DNA from: Nitriliruptoraceae bacterium
GTDB taxonomy: Bacteria > Actinomycetota > Nitriliruptoria > Nitriliruptorales > Nitriliruptoraceae
Reading direction: 5' to 3'
Length of the DNA stretch: 40,983 nt
Assembly: GCA_003558435.1 (NCBI GenBank)
Contig: PWLR01000228.1
Location: 1 to 40,983 of the forward strand
Shown here one piece after another: positions 15,440 through 23,495 of this stretch (its first letter is position 1; every line of letters starts with the position of its first letter). A program made the translations under genes and the position numbers. The notes beneath the pieces were generated by a model. That model ran no database searches, was not told the origin of the DNA, and saw nothing but the letters and a program-made list of their open reading frames with translations.

Positions 15440-16569
15440 GCGTCGCTCCGATCCCCGGCGAGTCGGAGCAACAGCCCCAACGCGTCGATCGCCACCTCGG
15501 CGTCCCGCTCGGCCCCCGAGGCCCGTTCGAGCAGCACATCACGCGCATCGGCCGCGTAGCCGGTGAGCGGCAGTTCGGCGAGATCGTCGTCGCTGGCCCG
15601 GACGGCCACGTCGCGATGACGGGCCGGGTGTTCGAGTGCACCGAACCGCAGGGCACGGTCCTCGAGCAGGGCATCGAGCCGCGCGACCTGACGCAGATCC
15701 AGTGTCCCTTCGAGCTTCAGTTTCACGATCGCTCGTGCGGGTTCCGTGATCGCGTCGAGCCGTTCCTCCAAGGTGTCGAGATCCTGCTCCGAGTCGACCG
15801 GTTGGTGAAGTTCGTGGAACGCCCAGGTCCCGACCTCGCACCGCTCGACGGTGGGCGCCCCGCCCCCCAGGTCGACCACCAGCGCGGTCCCGGCGTCCTC
15901 TTCGACGTAGCTGGTCGGCTCCGGCGCGCCGGAGAACCACACCCGGCCGGACGCACCCACCCGGGTGCAGGAGTGACGGTCACCCAGCGCCACGTAGCTG
16001 ATGCAGCCGCGTTCGAGCGCCGCCTCGACCCGGGACAGCTCCACGGTCCCCGCCGCGTCGAAGCTGCCGCTGACCTGCTCCACCCCACCGTGACCGACCA
16101 CCACGCGCAACATCCCGTCGGCCTCGGCGGCGTCGCACACGTCGCCGACCAGATCGCGCAACGGTTCCTTGTTCGGCCACGGCGCCCCGATGACCTCCAC
16201 CCCCGGTACCGGGATGTGTGGCGTCGCGTCGGCCAGCACCTGCACGTGTGGCGGACAGCGGTCGGCGAAGGCGGGGTTGCGATAGATCGACGACGGATCG
16301 TAGGGATCGTGGTTTCCCGGCAGCAGGTAGACCGGGATCGTGAAGCGCCCGAGGCGTTCCAGCGCACGGGTCACCGTGCGGGCGTCGGGCTGGTTGGTCT
16401 CGAACACATCACCGGCCACCACCACGAACGCGCAGTCGCGGTCCGTCGCGAGCTGCGCCAGGGTGCCGATCGCGTCCAACCGCGCCTCACTGAAGCGTGC
16501 CTGGGCCTCACCCGCCAGGAAGTGTCGGGTCATGCCGAGCTGCCAGTCGCTGGTGTGCAGGAACCGCAC
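15436..16569 (-). CDS. sbcD: SbcD/Mre11-like metallophosphoesterase (DNA repair exonuclease)
   Basis: This 377-residue protein is the nuclease partner of the SbcC-like ATPase encoded directly downstream with an ATGA overlap. It shows the calcineurin-like metallophosphoesterase motifs: TSDWQLG (motif I), VVVAGDVFE (II), LLPGNHDP (III), VVVGHGG (IV) and ALGDRHS (V). In motif I the usual D-X-H is D-W-Q; I recall this variant from other actinobacterial members, so it is probably family-typical and not a defect. The C-terminal 150 residues form the capping and ATPase-interaction region. The start is GTG with GGGGAGAGG upstream. Confidence 0.88.
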   Translation of the reverse strand: MRFLHTSDWQLGMTRHFLAGEAQARFSEARLDAIGTLAQLATDRDCAFVVVAGDVFETNQPDARTVTRALERLGRFTIPVYLLPGNHDPYDPSSIYRNPAFADRCPPHVQVLADATPHIPVPGVEVIGAPWPNKEPLRDLVGDVCDAAEADGMLRVVVGHGGVEQVSGSFDAAGTVELSRVEAALERGCISYVALGDRHSCTRVGASGRVWFSGAPEPTSYVEEDAGTALVVDLGGGAPTVERCEVGTWAFHELHQPVDSEQDLDTLEERLDAITEPARAIVKLKLEGTLDLRQVARLDALLEDRALRFGALEHPARHRDVAVRASDDDLAELPLTGYAADARDVLLERASGAERDAEVAIDALGLLLRLAGDRSDA

Positions 16570-16690
16570 CGTCGTGCCCTCTCCCCACCCGCCGTGGGTG
16601 ACGTCTCGTCTGCTGGCCGCACCCTAACGAGCGCGTGCGACGCCGCTGCCAGGTCACGCGTCCCGCCTGTGGAACATGGCCGCCCGACCG

Positions 16691-17080
16691 CTACACCCGA
16701 TCCAGGAAGGCGACCGGCTCGCGGACCGCGTAGCCGCCCTCGGGCGGGTGGTAGTAGGCGATCGTGTCCTCGTCGTCCCGCCAGCACAGCAGGACCTCGA
16801 TCACCTCGCCGTCCCGGATGGCGCGCGCCGGGAAGTCGAGCAGCGCCGGCGTGAGGCTCTTGATCTGGACCCCGTGCTGCTCGAACCAGGCGAAGGTCGC
16901 GTCGACTCCCGCCTCCAACATCGCGGCCTGGTCCACCGTGCTGGCCGGCGCCGTTCCGGCCCGCAGCTGCATCAGCAGGCGTTGCAGGTCGGCCACGAGC
17001 GCGGCTGCCTCGGTGACCTTCGCCCGGGCCTGCGGCAGCAGCGCCTGGGCCTCCTCGAGGGAGTAGAGGTGGCGGCTCAC
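16691..17080 (-). CDS. DUF2203 domain-containing protein
   Basis: The protein has 129 residues. It begins with the family-typical YSLEEAQALLPQARAKVTEAAALVADLQRLL helix. After a helical middle part (AAMLEAGVDATFAWFEQHGVQIKSL) come LLDFPARAIRDGEVIEVLLCWRDDEDTIAYYHPPEGGYAVREPV, the DUF2203 C-terminal signature. The family is common in Actinobacteria and Firmicutes; its role is unknown. The GTG start has GGGAG six bases upstream. It lies 42 bp downstream of the sulfite-oxidase-like gene, likely in one operon. Confidence 0.88.
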   Translation of the reverse strand: MSRHLYSLEEAQALLPQARAKVTEAAALVADLQRLLMQLRAGTAPASTVDQAAMLEAGVDATFAWFEQHGVQIKSLTPALLDFPARAIRDGEVIEVLLCWRDDEDTIAYYHPPEGGYAVREPVAFLDRV

Positions 17081-17122
17081 CGGCCGCTCCCGCGCCGGCT
17101 GTCCGCGCGTCCGCGCGCCCGC

Positions 17123-17992
17123 TCAATCCCCACGGAACCGCTCCTCGCGCCACGGGTCACCCCGGTCGTGGTAGCCGCGCTCCTCCCAGTAGCCGCGCAC
17201 GTCCCGATCGACCAGGCGTAGCTCGGTGACCCATTTGACCGATTTCCAGCCGTAGAGGTGGGGAACCACCAACCTCAGTGGGCCGCCGTGCTCACGGTCG
17301 AGCGGCGCGCCGTCGTGTGCCCACGCGAGCAGCACGTCGTCACGCGTCAGATCGTCGAGGTGCAGGTTCGTGCTGTAGGCGGGGGCCCCGGACACCACCG
17401 CGTGGCTCGCGCCGGCGCGGATCCCGGCCAACGCCAGCACGTCGCGCAGCCGGACCCCCGTCCAGGCGTTGTCGAGCCGGCTCCAGGTGGTCACGCAGTG
17501 GAAGTCGCGGAGGAGCTCGACGACCTCCAGCGCCTGCAGCTCGGCGAACGACAGCACCGTGCGCCGCTCGACCATGCCGGTGACCACCAGCCGCACCTCG
17601 TCACGGGTCCAGCTCGGCGCCCGCCCGACGTGCAGCACCGGCCAGCCGGGGGTCAGGTGCTGACCGGCCGGGACCCGCGACGGGTCGTCGACCGTGGTCG
17701 GCGCCCGGGCCACCTCCGGTGAGCCCACGAGCATCGCGGCGATCTCCTCCTGATCCAGGTCGGCCACGCGCCGGGCGATGCCACCCGCGAGCTCGAGGCG
17801 GAGGTGCTCGTCGACGACCTCGTCCAGCAGCGAGCGCGCCTCGGCCAGCAGCTCGGCGAGCTGACCCCGCACCACCTCGGCGTCCGAGCGGATCGGGGCG
17901 GCCTTGCGGACCTCGTCGGCGCGGGTCAGCAGCCGGGCGATGCGGGCGGTGGCACCGGCTCCCGCGTCGGTCGCGTCGGTCGCTGGCTCCAC
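17123..17992 (-). CDS. Sulfite-oxidase-like molybdopterin-dependent oxidoreductase
   Basis: This 289-residue protein has two parts. The C-terminal 170 residues match the sulfite oxidase/MsrP-type molybdenum-cofactor fold: LSFAELQALEVVELLRDFHCVTTW, with the Cys (about residue 167) expected to bind Mo, then GVRLRDVLALAG, YSTNLHLDDLTRDDVLLAWAHDGAPLDREHGGPLRLVVPHLYGWKSVKWV and YWEERGYHDRGDPW. The first 110 or so residues are an Ala/Glu/Leu-rich helical domain not seen in standard members, and there is no signal peptide, so it is probably cytoplasmic. The GTG start at 17992 has GGGAG five bases upstream. Substrate unknown. Confidence 0.85.
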   Translation of the reverse strand: MEPATDATDAGAGATARIARLLTRADEVRKAAPIRSDAEVVRGQLAELLAEARSLLDEVVDEHLRLELAGGIARRVADLDQEEIAAMLVGSPEVARAPTTVDDPSRVPAGQHLTPGWPVLHVGRAPSWTRDEVRLVVTGMVERRTVLSFAELQALEVVELLRDFHCVTTWSRLDNAWTGVRLRDVLALAGIRAGASHAVVSGAPAYSTNLHLDDLTRDDVLLAWAHDGAPLDREHGGPLRLVVPHLYGWKSVKWVTELRLVDRDVRGYWEERGYHDRGDPWREERFRGD

Positions 17993-18068
17993 ATCGACTC
18001 CCTCGGGCACGGCGGCTGGCCGCGTGACGGTACGGCAGTCCGGGCGCCGTCCGCGAGCCCGGTGGTGT

Positions 18069-20231
18069 TCACCGGTCGAACCGGTGCCAGCCGGTGTCCT
18101 CCAGGGTGTCGAGGTCGTGGGTGGCGACCCCGGCCTGCGACAGGGTCAGGAGCCGGTCGCCGCGGACCATCGACCGGGTGATCGCGCCCTGCCAGGCCCA
18201 GTTCCAGACCCACTGCTGCTCGATGTCGGCGTCCCCGAGCAGCGCACGATCCTCCGCGTCGTCGCCGAACGTCTCGCGGCGCAGTTGCGGCAGGTGCGAC
18301 AGCTCGCCGGCGCGCTCGATCCCCTGGTTCCGGCTGACGGTGAAGGCCAGCGCGCCGGAGTCGACGTCCTCCTTACCGGTGCGCTCGTCGTAGCTCCAGC
18401 GCTGGTAGGGCACCACGGTCAGGCCGGTGGCCGGCCAGTGCAGGAAGGCCCGGTGGTCGTACTCGACGTCGCTGGAGCCGTCGGCGAGGGTGACCTGGTC
18501 GATGCGTTGCGGATCGGCCGGATCGGCGACATCGAACAACGACAGCTGGGTGCCCTTGGTCATGCCGCGCTCGTCGGCGTCCTGCCCGACACCCAGCAGC
18601 AGATCGTCGCCCATCGGGTGCAGGTAGGCCGAGTAGCCGGTGATCTTCAGCTCGCCGGTCACCCGCGGGTCGGTCGGATCGGCGAGGTCGATCGTGTACA
18701 GCGGGTCGGTCTCACGGAAGGTCACCACGTAGCCGACGTCACCCATGAACCGCACGGCGTAGATGCGTTCGGTCAGCCCGAGCCCGTCGACCTGGCCGAT
18801 CACGGTCAGTTCCGGTCCCTGCTGCTCGAGCACGGTGACGACGCTCTCCGAGGGACCGTCACGGCCCCAACCCGGTCCCCACCACGTGTCGCCGACCGTG
18901 GAGGCGACCCGCAACCGCCCCTCGTGCTCCGACATCGCCCACTGGCTGAGCAGGGTGCCGGGCACCTCACCGGAGGCGAGGTAGGTGGTCGTCGTCGGGT
19001 CGTCGATCGCGAAGCCGTGGAGCTGCGTGACGGTGTGCTCCGCTTCCTGCTGCCGGTTCCGGTCGTCCATCGACTCCCAGTCCATCCAGCGGGTGGTCGC
19101 GACGTACAGCCGGTCCGTCGAGGCGTAGACGGTGTCGCCGCCGGCCAGCACCCCGATGGCCTCGTCGCCCGGCAGCAGGCCGCCGTCGGCCACGTCCACG
19201 GTCAGGATCGACAGCACACCGAGGCCCGCGAACTCCTGCGGCCGGGCGATGCGGTCGCAGGCCAGCAGGGTGCGTTCCGCGGTCCGCCCGTCGGCGGTCT
19301 CGTGGACGAGGTAGGGGATCCAGTCCTCGGCCTGCGAGTCGCGGATCAGCTCCCGGTTGGCCTCGAGCGCCCGGCGTTCGGCGCGCAACCCGGAGCCCTC
19401 CGGGTGGACCCACGGCAGGTCGACGCCCTGCTCGGTGCGCACCACGGTCCTGGCGACCCCGTCGACCAGCCGCGACGAGAGCGTCGCGCCGTCGAGGGTG
19501 AGACGTTCCTCGACCTGCGGGTCGGTCGGATCGCTGACATCGATCAGGGTGATCGTGGTCACCCCACCGTGGTAGGGCAGGAGATCGCTCAGCCGCTCGC
19601 CGGCGAAGGGCACCGCCCCGTACGCCGACGAGGTCATCAGCAGCCGGTCACCGTCGAGCAGCAGCTGCGCGTCGTAGGCCTCACGCACCGGCAACGAGCC
19701 GAGCTCCACGGGGTCGTCACCCGTGATGTCGAGGATGCGCAGGTGCGACTCGGTGATCACGTACATCCGCTCGCCGTCGCTCTTGACCCGGTCGGGTTCG
19801 TCGACGCCGGCCTCCTGCACGTTGGTGCCGGAGAAGTCCTCCCCCTCGACCGGGGCGGCGTCCGCGGGGGCCCCCGCGCTCTCGTCCGCAGCGGCGGAGT
19901 CGTCCATCTCCGCGGACCCGTCCTCCTCGGACTCCATGACGCCGTGCCGGCCGCCGCCGAGCCCCCACGGCGTCACCTGCTGGAGCGCTGCGTCCTTCAC
20001 GTAGCTCAGGTAGTCGTCGCAGGCGTCGAAGGCCGACAGCGATGCCACCGGTTCCAGCTCGTCGGGGAGCACGAAGGCGGGCGCGCCGCTTCCGCTCGCC
20101 CGCGCGGGCTCGCGCTCCGGGGTGGCGCCTCCCGGGTCGGCAGCCGTGCAGGCGCTCAGCAGCATCGCCGCGGCCAGGGTGGCGGAGGTGAGGGCGGCGC
20201 GGACGGTGTGGGCGGTGCGGACACGACGCAT
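18069..20231 (-). CDS. Beta-propeller domain lipoprotein
   Basis: A 720-residue secreted lipoprotein: Arg-rich start, hydrophobic core, lipobox LLSAC at about residue 28, then an acidic linker (Asp/Ala/Glu-rich, around residues 105-135). It carries the hallmark FSGTNVQEAGVDEPDRVKSDG followed by repeated propeller blades (YVITESHLRILDI, LLMTSSAYG, TLIDVSDPTDPQV, YTIDLADPTDPRV, SLFDVADPADPQ). This is the secreted beta-propeller family known from archaea and some bacteria (Pfam beta_propel type). Function unknown; binding or scaffolding at the cell surface is plausible. It may be the first gene of the minus-strand run that continues to 12797. Confidence 0.87.
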   Translation of the reverse strand: MRRVRTAHTVRAALTSATLAAAMLLSACTAADPGGATPEREPARASGSGAPAFVLPDELEPVASLSAFDACDDYLSYVKDAALQQVTPWGLGGGRHGVMESEEDGSAEMDDSAAADESAGAPADAAPVEGEDFSGTNVQEAGVDEPDRVKSDGERMYVITESHLRILDITGDDPVELGSLPVREAYDAQLLLDGDRLLMTSSAYGAVPFAGERLSDLLPYHGGVTTITLIDVSDPTDPQVEERLTLDGATLSSRLVDGVARTVVRTEQGVDLPWVHPEGSGLRAERRALEANRELIRDSQAEDWIPYLVHETADGRTAERTLLACDRIARPQEFAGLGVLSILTVDVADGGLLPGDEAIGVLAGGDTVYASTDRLYVATTRWMDWESMDDRNRQQEAEHTVTQLHGFAIDDPTTTTYLASGEVPGTLLSQWAMSEHEGRLRVASTVGDTWWGPGWGRDGPSESVVTVLEQQGPELTVIGQVDGLGLTERIYAVRFMGDVGYVVTFRETDPLYTIDLADPTDPRVTGELKITGYSAYLHPMGDDLLLGVGQDADERGMTKGTQLSLFDVADPADPQRIDQVTLADGSSDVEYDHRAFLHWPATGLTVVPYQRWSYDERTGKEDVDSGALAFTVSRNQGIERAGELSHLPQLRRETFGDDAEDRALLGDADIEQQWVWNWAWQGAITRSMVRGDRLLTLSQAGVATHDLDTLEDTGWHRFDR

Positions 20232-20381
20232 GGCGGGCTCCCGGTACGGACGGACACCGGTGGGACGTCGTCGCCACGCTCCGGGTTCCCGCCGATCGCC
20301 GGACCTCCCGACCGCTGTTCAGTTGGTCGAGCCGCCGCGACCGTGCAGACTCGCCCCACACACACGACCCGGGAGAGCAAC

Positions 20382-20888
20382 GTGCCGAGGATCCTCACCA
20401 TCAACGGTCATACCCCGTCGATCCACCCCGAGGCGTTCATCGCCGACGACGTGACGATCGCCGGCAACGTGAGCATCGCCGCCGGCGCCTCGATCTGGTT
20501 CGGTTGCGTGCTGCGCTCCGAGCTCAGCCACATCGTCATCGGACGCGACACCAACGTGCAGGATCTGACCGTCATGCACACCGATCACGACCAGCCGACG
20601 ATCCTGGGCGACCGTGTCACCGTCGGCCACCGGGCGCTGCTCCACGGCTGTGTGATCGAGGACGACGTGCTGGTGGGCATGAGTGCCGTGGTGCTGAACG
20701 GCGCCCACGTCGGCGCCGGTGCGCTGATCGCCGCGGGGGCCGTGGTCCGGGAAGGCATGGAGATCCCGCCGATGTCGCTGGCCGTCGGTGTCCCGGCCAA
20801 GGTCATCGACCGTCCGGTCCCCGAGGTGCCCCGCACCAACGTCGCGAACTACCTGGAGCTCGCCGCCATGTACCGCGACACCCAGTAG
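20382..20888 (+). CDS. Gamma-carbonic anhydrase family protein
   Basis: A 168-residue left-handed beta-helix protein with hexapeptide repeats: SIHPEAFIADDVTIAGNVSIAAGASIWFGCVLRSE, then IGRDTNVQDLTVMHTD and VGHRALLHGCVIEDDVLVGMSAVVLNGA. The histidines of VMHTD and GHRALLHGC are in the positions of the zinc ligands of gamma-class enzymes (YrdA/Cam type). Family members form trimers; carbonic anhydrase activity is likely but not proven for this clade. The GTG start has GGGAG six bases upstream. It is followed after 38 bp by argE. Confidence 0.87.
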   Translation: MPRILTINGHTPSIHPEAFIADDVTIAGNVSIAAGASIWFGCVLRSELSHIVIGRDTNVQDLTVMHTDHDQPTILGDRVTVGHRALLHGCVIEDDVLVGMSAVVLNGAHVGAGALIAAGAVVREGMEIPPMSLAVGVPAKVIDRPVPEVPRTNVANYLELAAMYRDTQ

Positions 20889-20926
20889 CGTCCCGGCGTC
20901 GACCCGCCACATCAGGAGCCACGCCC

Positions 20927-22105
20927 GTGACACCCGAGGTCCACCGCCTGCTCGAGACGCTGGTCGCGTTCGATACGACCAGCCGCACCTCGAACCTGCC
21001 CCTGATCGGGTTCGTGGAATCGTTGCTCGACCAGCACGCCATCGCCCACCACCGTGATCCCGACCCCACCGGCACCAAGGCCAACCTCGTCGCACGGATC
21101 GGTCCCGACGTGGCCGGCGGCGTCGTACTCACCGGCCACACCGACTGCGTCCCGGTCGAGGGCCAGCCCTGGACCCGGGACCCGTTCACGCTCACCGAGG
21201 AGGCCGGGAAGCTCTACGGCCGCGGGACCAGCGACATGAAGGGTTTCCTCGCGGTGGTCCTGGCTGCGCTGCCGGCGCTGGTGGCTGCGGACCTCCAGCG
21301 ACCGATCATCCTCGTGCTGACCTACGACGAGGAGATCGGCACCGTCGGGGCGCCATCCGCGGTGGCATCGTTGTTGGCGACCCAGCCGCGCCCGGAGGTG
21401 GTCATCGTCGGCGAGCCCACCTCGATGGAGGTGGTCAACGCCCACAAGGGCGTGCGCGCGTGGACCACGACCGTCGAGGGGCTCGACGGACACTCGAGCC
21501 AGCCACAGTTCGCCGCCAACGCGGTCGCCGCCATCGCCCGGATCGCCACCTACATCGACGATCTCGCCACGATCCACCGTGAGGCCGCCGCCGACCCCAG
21601 GTTCAGCCCGCCCTACACCACGTTCAACCTGGCGACCGTGCACGGCGGCCAGGCCATCAACATCGTCCCGCGGCGGGCCGAACTCACCTGGGAGTACCGC
21701 CCCGTACCCGCCGACGACTCCGACGAGCTGCGTGATCAGGTGGAACGCTTCGCCCGCGAAGAGGTCCTCCCCCGGCTGCGCGCGGCCACCGGCGTCGGCG
21801 AGATCACGTTCCGGTCGGACGCCGCCGCGGTGAGCCTCGATGCCGAGGTGGACGGTTCGGCCGAACGGTTGGTGCGGGAGCTCACCGGCTACGACGGACC
21901 GGGCCGCACGGTGCCCTTCGGCACGGACGGCGGTCACTTCCAGATCGCCGGGTTGTCCACGGTGGTCTGTGGCCCCGGTTCCATCGACCAGGCGCACCAG
22001 CCCGACGAATGGATCGAGATCGCCCAGTTGGAGGCCTGCGTCGGCTTCGTGGAACGCCTGACCGCCCGACTCACCCGGGCCCTCGAACCCGACGCGGTGG
22101 GATGA
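20927..22105 (+). CDS. argE: Acetylornithine deacetylase
   Basis: The 392-residue M20-family zinc hydrolase removes the acetyl group of N-acetylornithine in arginine synthesis. Visible motifs: GHTDCVPVEGQPW (metal His and Asp), YGRGTSDMKGFLA (bridging Asp), TYDEEIGTVGA (catalytic Glu pair), GEPTSMEVVNAHKG, and the C-terminal PFGTDGGHFQ and IDQAHQPDEWI (metal His). The dimerisation domain spans roughly residues 180-290. The GTG start has AGGAG 8 bases upstream. No other arginine genes are nearby, so the gene is not part of an arg cluster here; ArgE-like paralogues acting on other acyl-amino acids exist. Confidence 0.88.
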   Translation: MTPEVHRLLETLVAFDTTSRTSNLPLIGFVESLLDQHAIAHHRDPDPTGTKANLVARIGPDVAGGVVLTGHTDCVPVEGQPWTRDPFTLTEEAGKLYGRGTSDMKGFLAVVLAALPALVAADLQRPIILVLTYDEEIGTVGAPSAVASLLATQPRPEVVIVGEPTSMEVVNAHKGVRAWTTTVEGLDGHSSQPQFAANAVAAIARIATYIDDLATIHREAAADPRFSPPYTTFNLATVHGGQAINIVPRRAELTWEYRPVPADDSDELRDQVERFAREEVLPRLRAATGVGEITFRSDAAAVSLDAEVDGSAERLVRELTGYDGPGRTVPFGTDGGHFQIAGLSTVVCGPGSIDQAHQPDEWIEIAQLEACVGFVERLTARLTRALEPDAVG

Positions 22106-22199
22106 TCCCGGGGCGGTGGGTGGGATGATGTAGCGCTCGCGGCGCGTTACCCCTCGGTGGGCAGCGGAACCGCCCGAACCCGTCGTCGCTGGAGCAACC

Positions 22200-22970
22200 G
22201 TGCAACTCGAGATCTGGTCCGACATCGCCTGTCCCTGGTGTGCGATCGGCCTGCGTCGACTGGAGTCGGCGTTGGAGACCTTCCCCCACCGCGACGAGTT
22301 GCAGATCCGCTGGCGGAGCTTCGAGCTCGATCCGCAGGCTCCCGCCCGTGTCGACATCGCTGGCGGGTACGCCGCGAAGTTGGCGGCCAAGTACGGCACC
22401 GATCTCGACCGCGCCCAGGGCATGATCGACCAGATGACCGACACCGCCGCGCAGGACGGCTGGCGGTTCGACTTCGACCGGATCGCACCCGGCAACACCT
22501 TCGACGCCCACCGCCTGCTCCACCTCGCCGCCGAACTCGGGACCCAGCACGCGGTCAAGGAACGGTTCCTCACCGGCTACCTCGAGGAGGGCGTCGCGAT
22601 CGGCGACCGTGATCAGCTCGCCCTGCTGGCCGTGCACGCCGGACTCGATGCCGAGCGGGTCATCGAGGTCCTGGACGGCGACGCCTACGCCGATGCCGTT
22701 CGCCATGACGAGCAGCAGGCCCGCGCGTTCGGGATCGGCGGTGTGCCGTTCTTCGTGCTCGATCGCGCCTACGCCGTCGAGGGCGCGCAACCCTCCGAGG
22801 TGCTGCGCGGCGCCCTCGACCAGGCGTGGGCTGCGCGGCGCGAGCTCCAACTCGTCGGGGCGAGCGGCACGTCGGCCGTCCCGTCCGGGGCCGACACCCC
22901 CGACGGGGGCCACACCCACACCGACCACGCCGCGGATGCGTCGTGCAGCGACGGCAGCTGCCAGATCTGA
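22200..22970 (+). CDS. DsbA family oxidoreductase (FrnE-like)
   Basis: This 256-residue thioredoxin-fold protein has the active site CPWC in WSDIACPWCAIGLRRL and the long helical insertion and GIGGVPFFVLDRAYAVEGAQ segment (cis-Pro) of the FrnE-type DsbA subfamily. There is no signal peptide, so it is cytoplasmic; relatives act as protein disulfide isomerases or glutathione-S-transferase-like enzymes. The last 25 residues form an unusual His/Cys-rich tail (HTHTDH, then CSDGSC), which may bind a metal or add a redox pair. The GTG start has GGAG five bases upstream. Confidence 0.87.
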   Translation: MQLEIWSDIACPWCAIGLRRLESALETFPHRDELQIRWRSFELDPQAPARVDIAGGYAAKLAAKYGTDLDRAQGMIDQMTDTAAQDGWRFDFDRIAPGNTFDAHRLLHLAAELGTQHAVKERFLTGYLEEGVAIGDRDQLALLAVHAGLDAERVIEVLDGDAYADAVRHDEQQARAFGIGGVPFFVLDRAYAVEGAQPSEVLRGALDQAWAARRELQLVGASGTSAVPSGADTPDGGHTHTDHAADASCSDGSCQI

Positions 22971-22983
22971 CCATCGTGGCGCC

Positions 22984-23007
22984 GGCCACGGCCGCTCGGC
23001 CGCGGCC
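22984..23007 (+). terminator. GC-rich hairpin after FrnE-like gene
   Basis: GGCCACGGCCG (22984-22994) pairs with CGGCCGCGGCC (22997-23007) with one mismatch. It begins 13 bp after the stop codon. A second, perfect 18-bp palindrome CCGCGGCGGCCGCCGCGG follows at 23042-23059, just before the next gene's ribosome binding site. Confidence 0.45.
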
Positions 23008-23075
23008 CGCCCCTGGCTGCGGCGTAGCGTCACCGCCTGGACCGCGGCGGCCGCCGCGGCCGTGTCGGAGCGACG

Positions 23076-23468
23076 ATGACCACCGACGGCTTCCCGTTCG
23101 CGTTCGATCGCCGGTTCGTGGCGCCGCTCCGTGTGCTCGGCGTCCGACCCGAGACCTCGGGGGTCTTCGTCAGCGACGACTCGCTCCGGGTCGTCTTCGG
23201 ACCGTGGCGGATCCGGACGCCGCTCACCAACGTCGCGGACGTGGAGATCTCCGGGGGTTTTCGCTGGTTCCGGTTCATCGGACCCCGTCTCTCGCTGGCC
23301 GACCGGGGGGTCACCTTCGGCACCAACGCGGACGAGGGCGCCTGCCTGCTGCTCCACGAGCCCGTCCCGGGGCTGTTGGGCGAGCGCGTCCCACATCCCG
23401 GCATCACCGTCACCGTGGACGCACCCCGGGCCCTGAAGGCCTCGATCGAGCAGCGTCTCACCACGTGA
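23076..23468 (+). CDS. Conserved actinobacterial protein with PH-like beta fold
   Basis: This 130-residue protein is rich in beta strands: FPFAFDRRFVAPLRVLGV, LRVVFGPWRIRTPLTNVADVEISGGFRWFRFIGPRLSLADRGVTFGTN, and LLHEPVPG. The FGPWR(I/V)RTPL and GPRLSLADRG segments recur, as I recall, in a family of actinobacterial hypothetical proteins. No catalytic motif is visible. ATG start with GGAG five bases upstream. The gene is convergent with the phosphofructokinase gene, with only 27 bp between stops. Confidence 0.75.
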   Translation: MTTDGFPFAFDRRFVAPLRVLGVRPETSGVFVSDDSLRVVFGPWRIRTPLTNVADVEISGGFRWFRFIGPRLSLADRGVTFGTNADEGACLLLHEPVPGLLGERVPHPGITVTVDAPRALKASIEQRLTT

Positions 23469-23495
23469 TCGGTGGTGGCGTCGGGGCCACCGACC

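Noticed and set aside
20264-20289. ECF-type promoter (GGAAC ... GTC) upstream of the propeller gene
   Set aside because: The spacer is 18 bp instead of the usual 15-17 and such short motifs are expected by chance in GC-rich DNA.
17904-20381. Long plus-strand frame continuing into the carbonic anhydrase gene
   Set aside because: It is antisense to the propeller lipoprotein; only the last 168 codons (from GTG 20382 with its own ribosome binding site) are the real gene.
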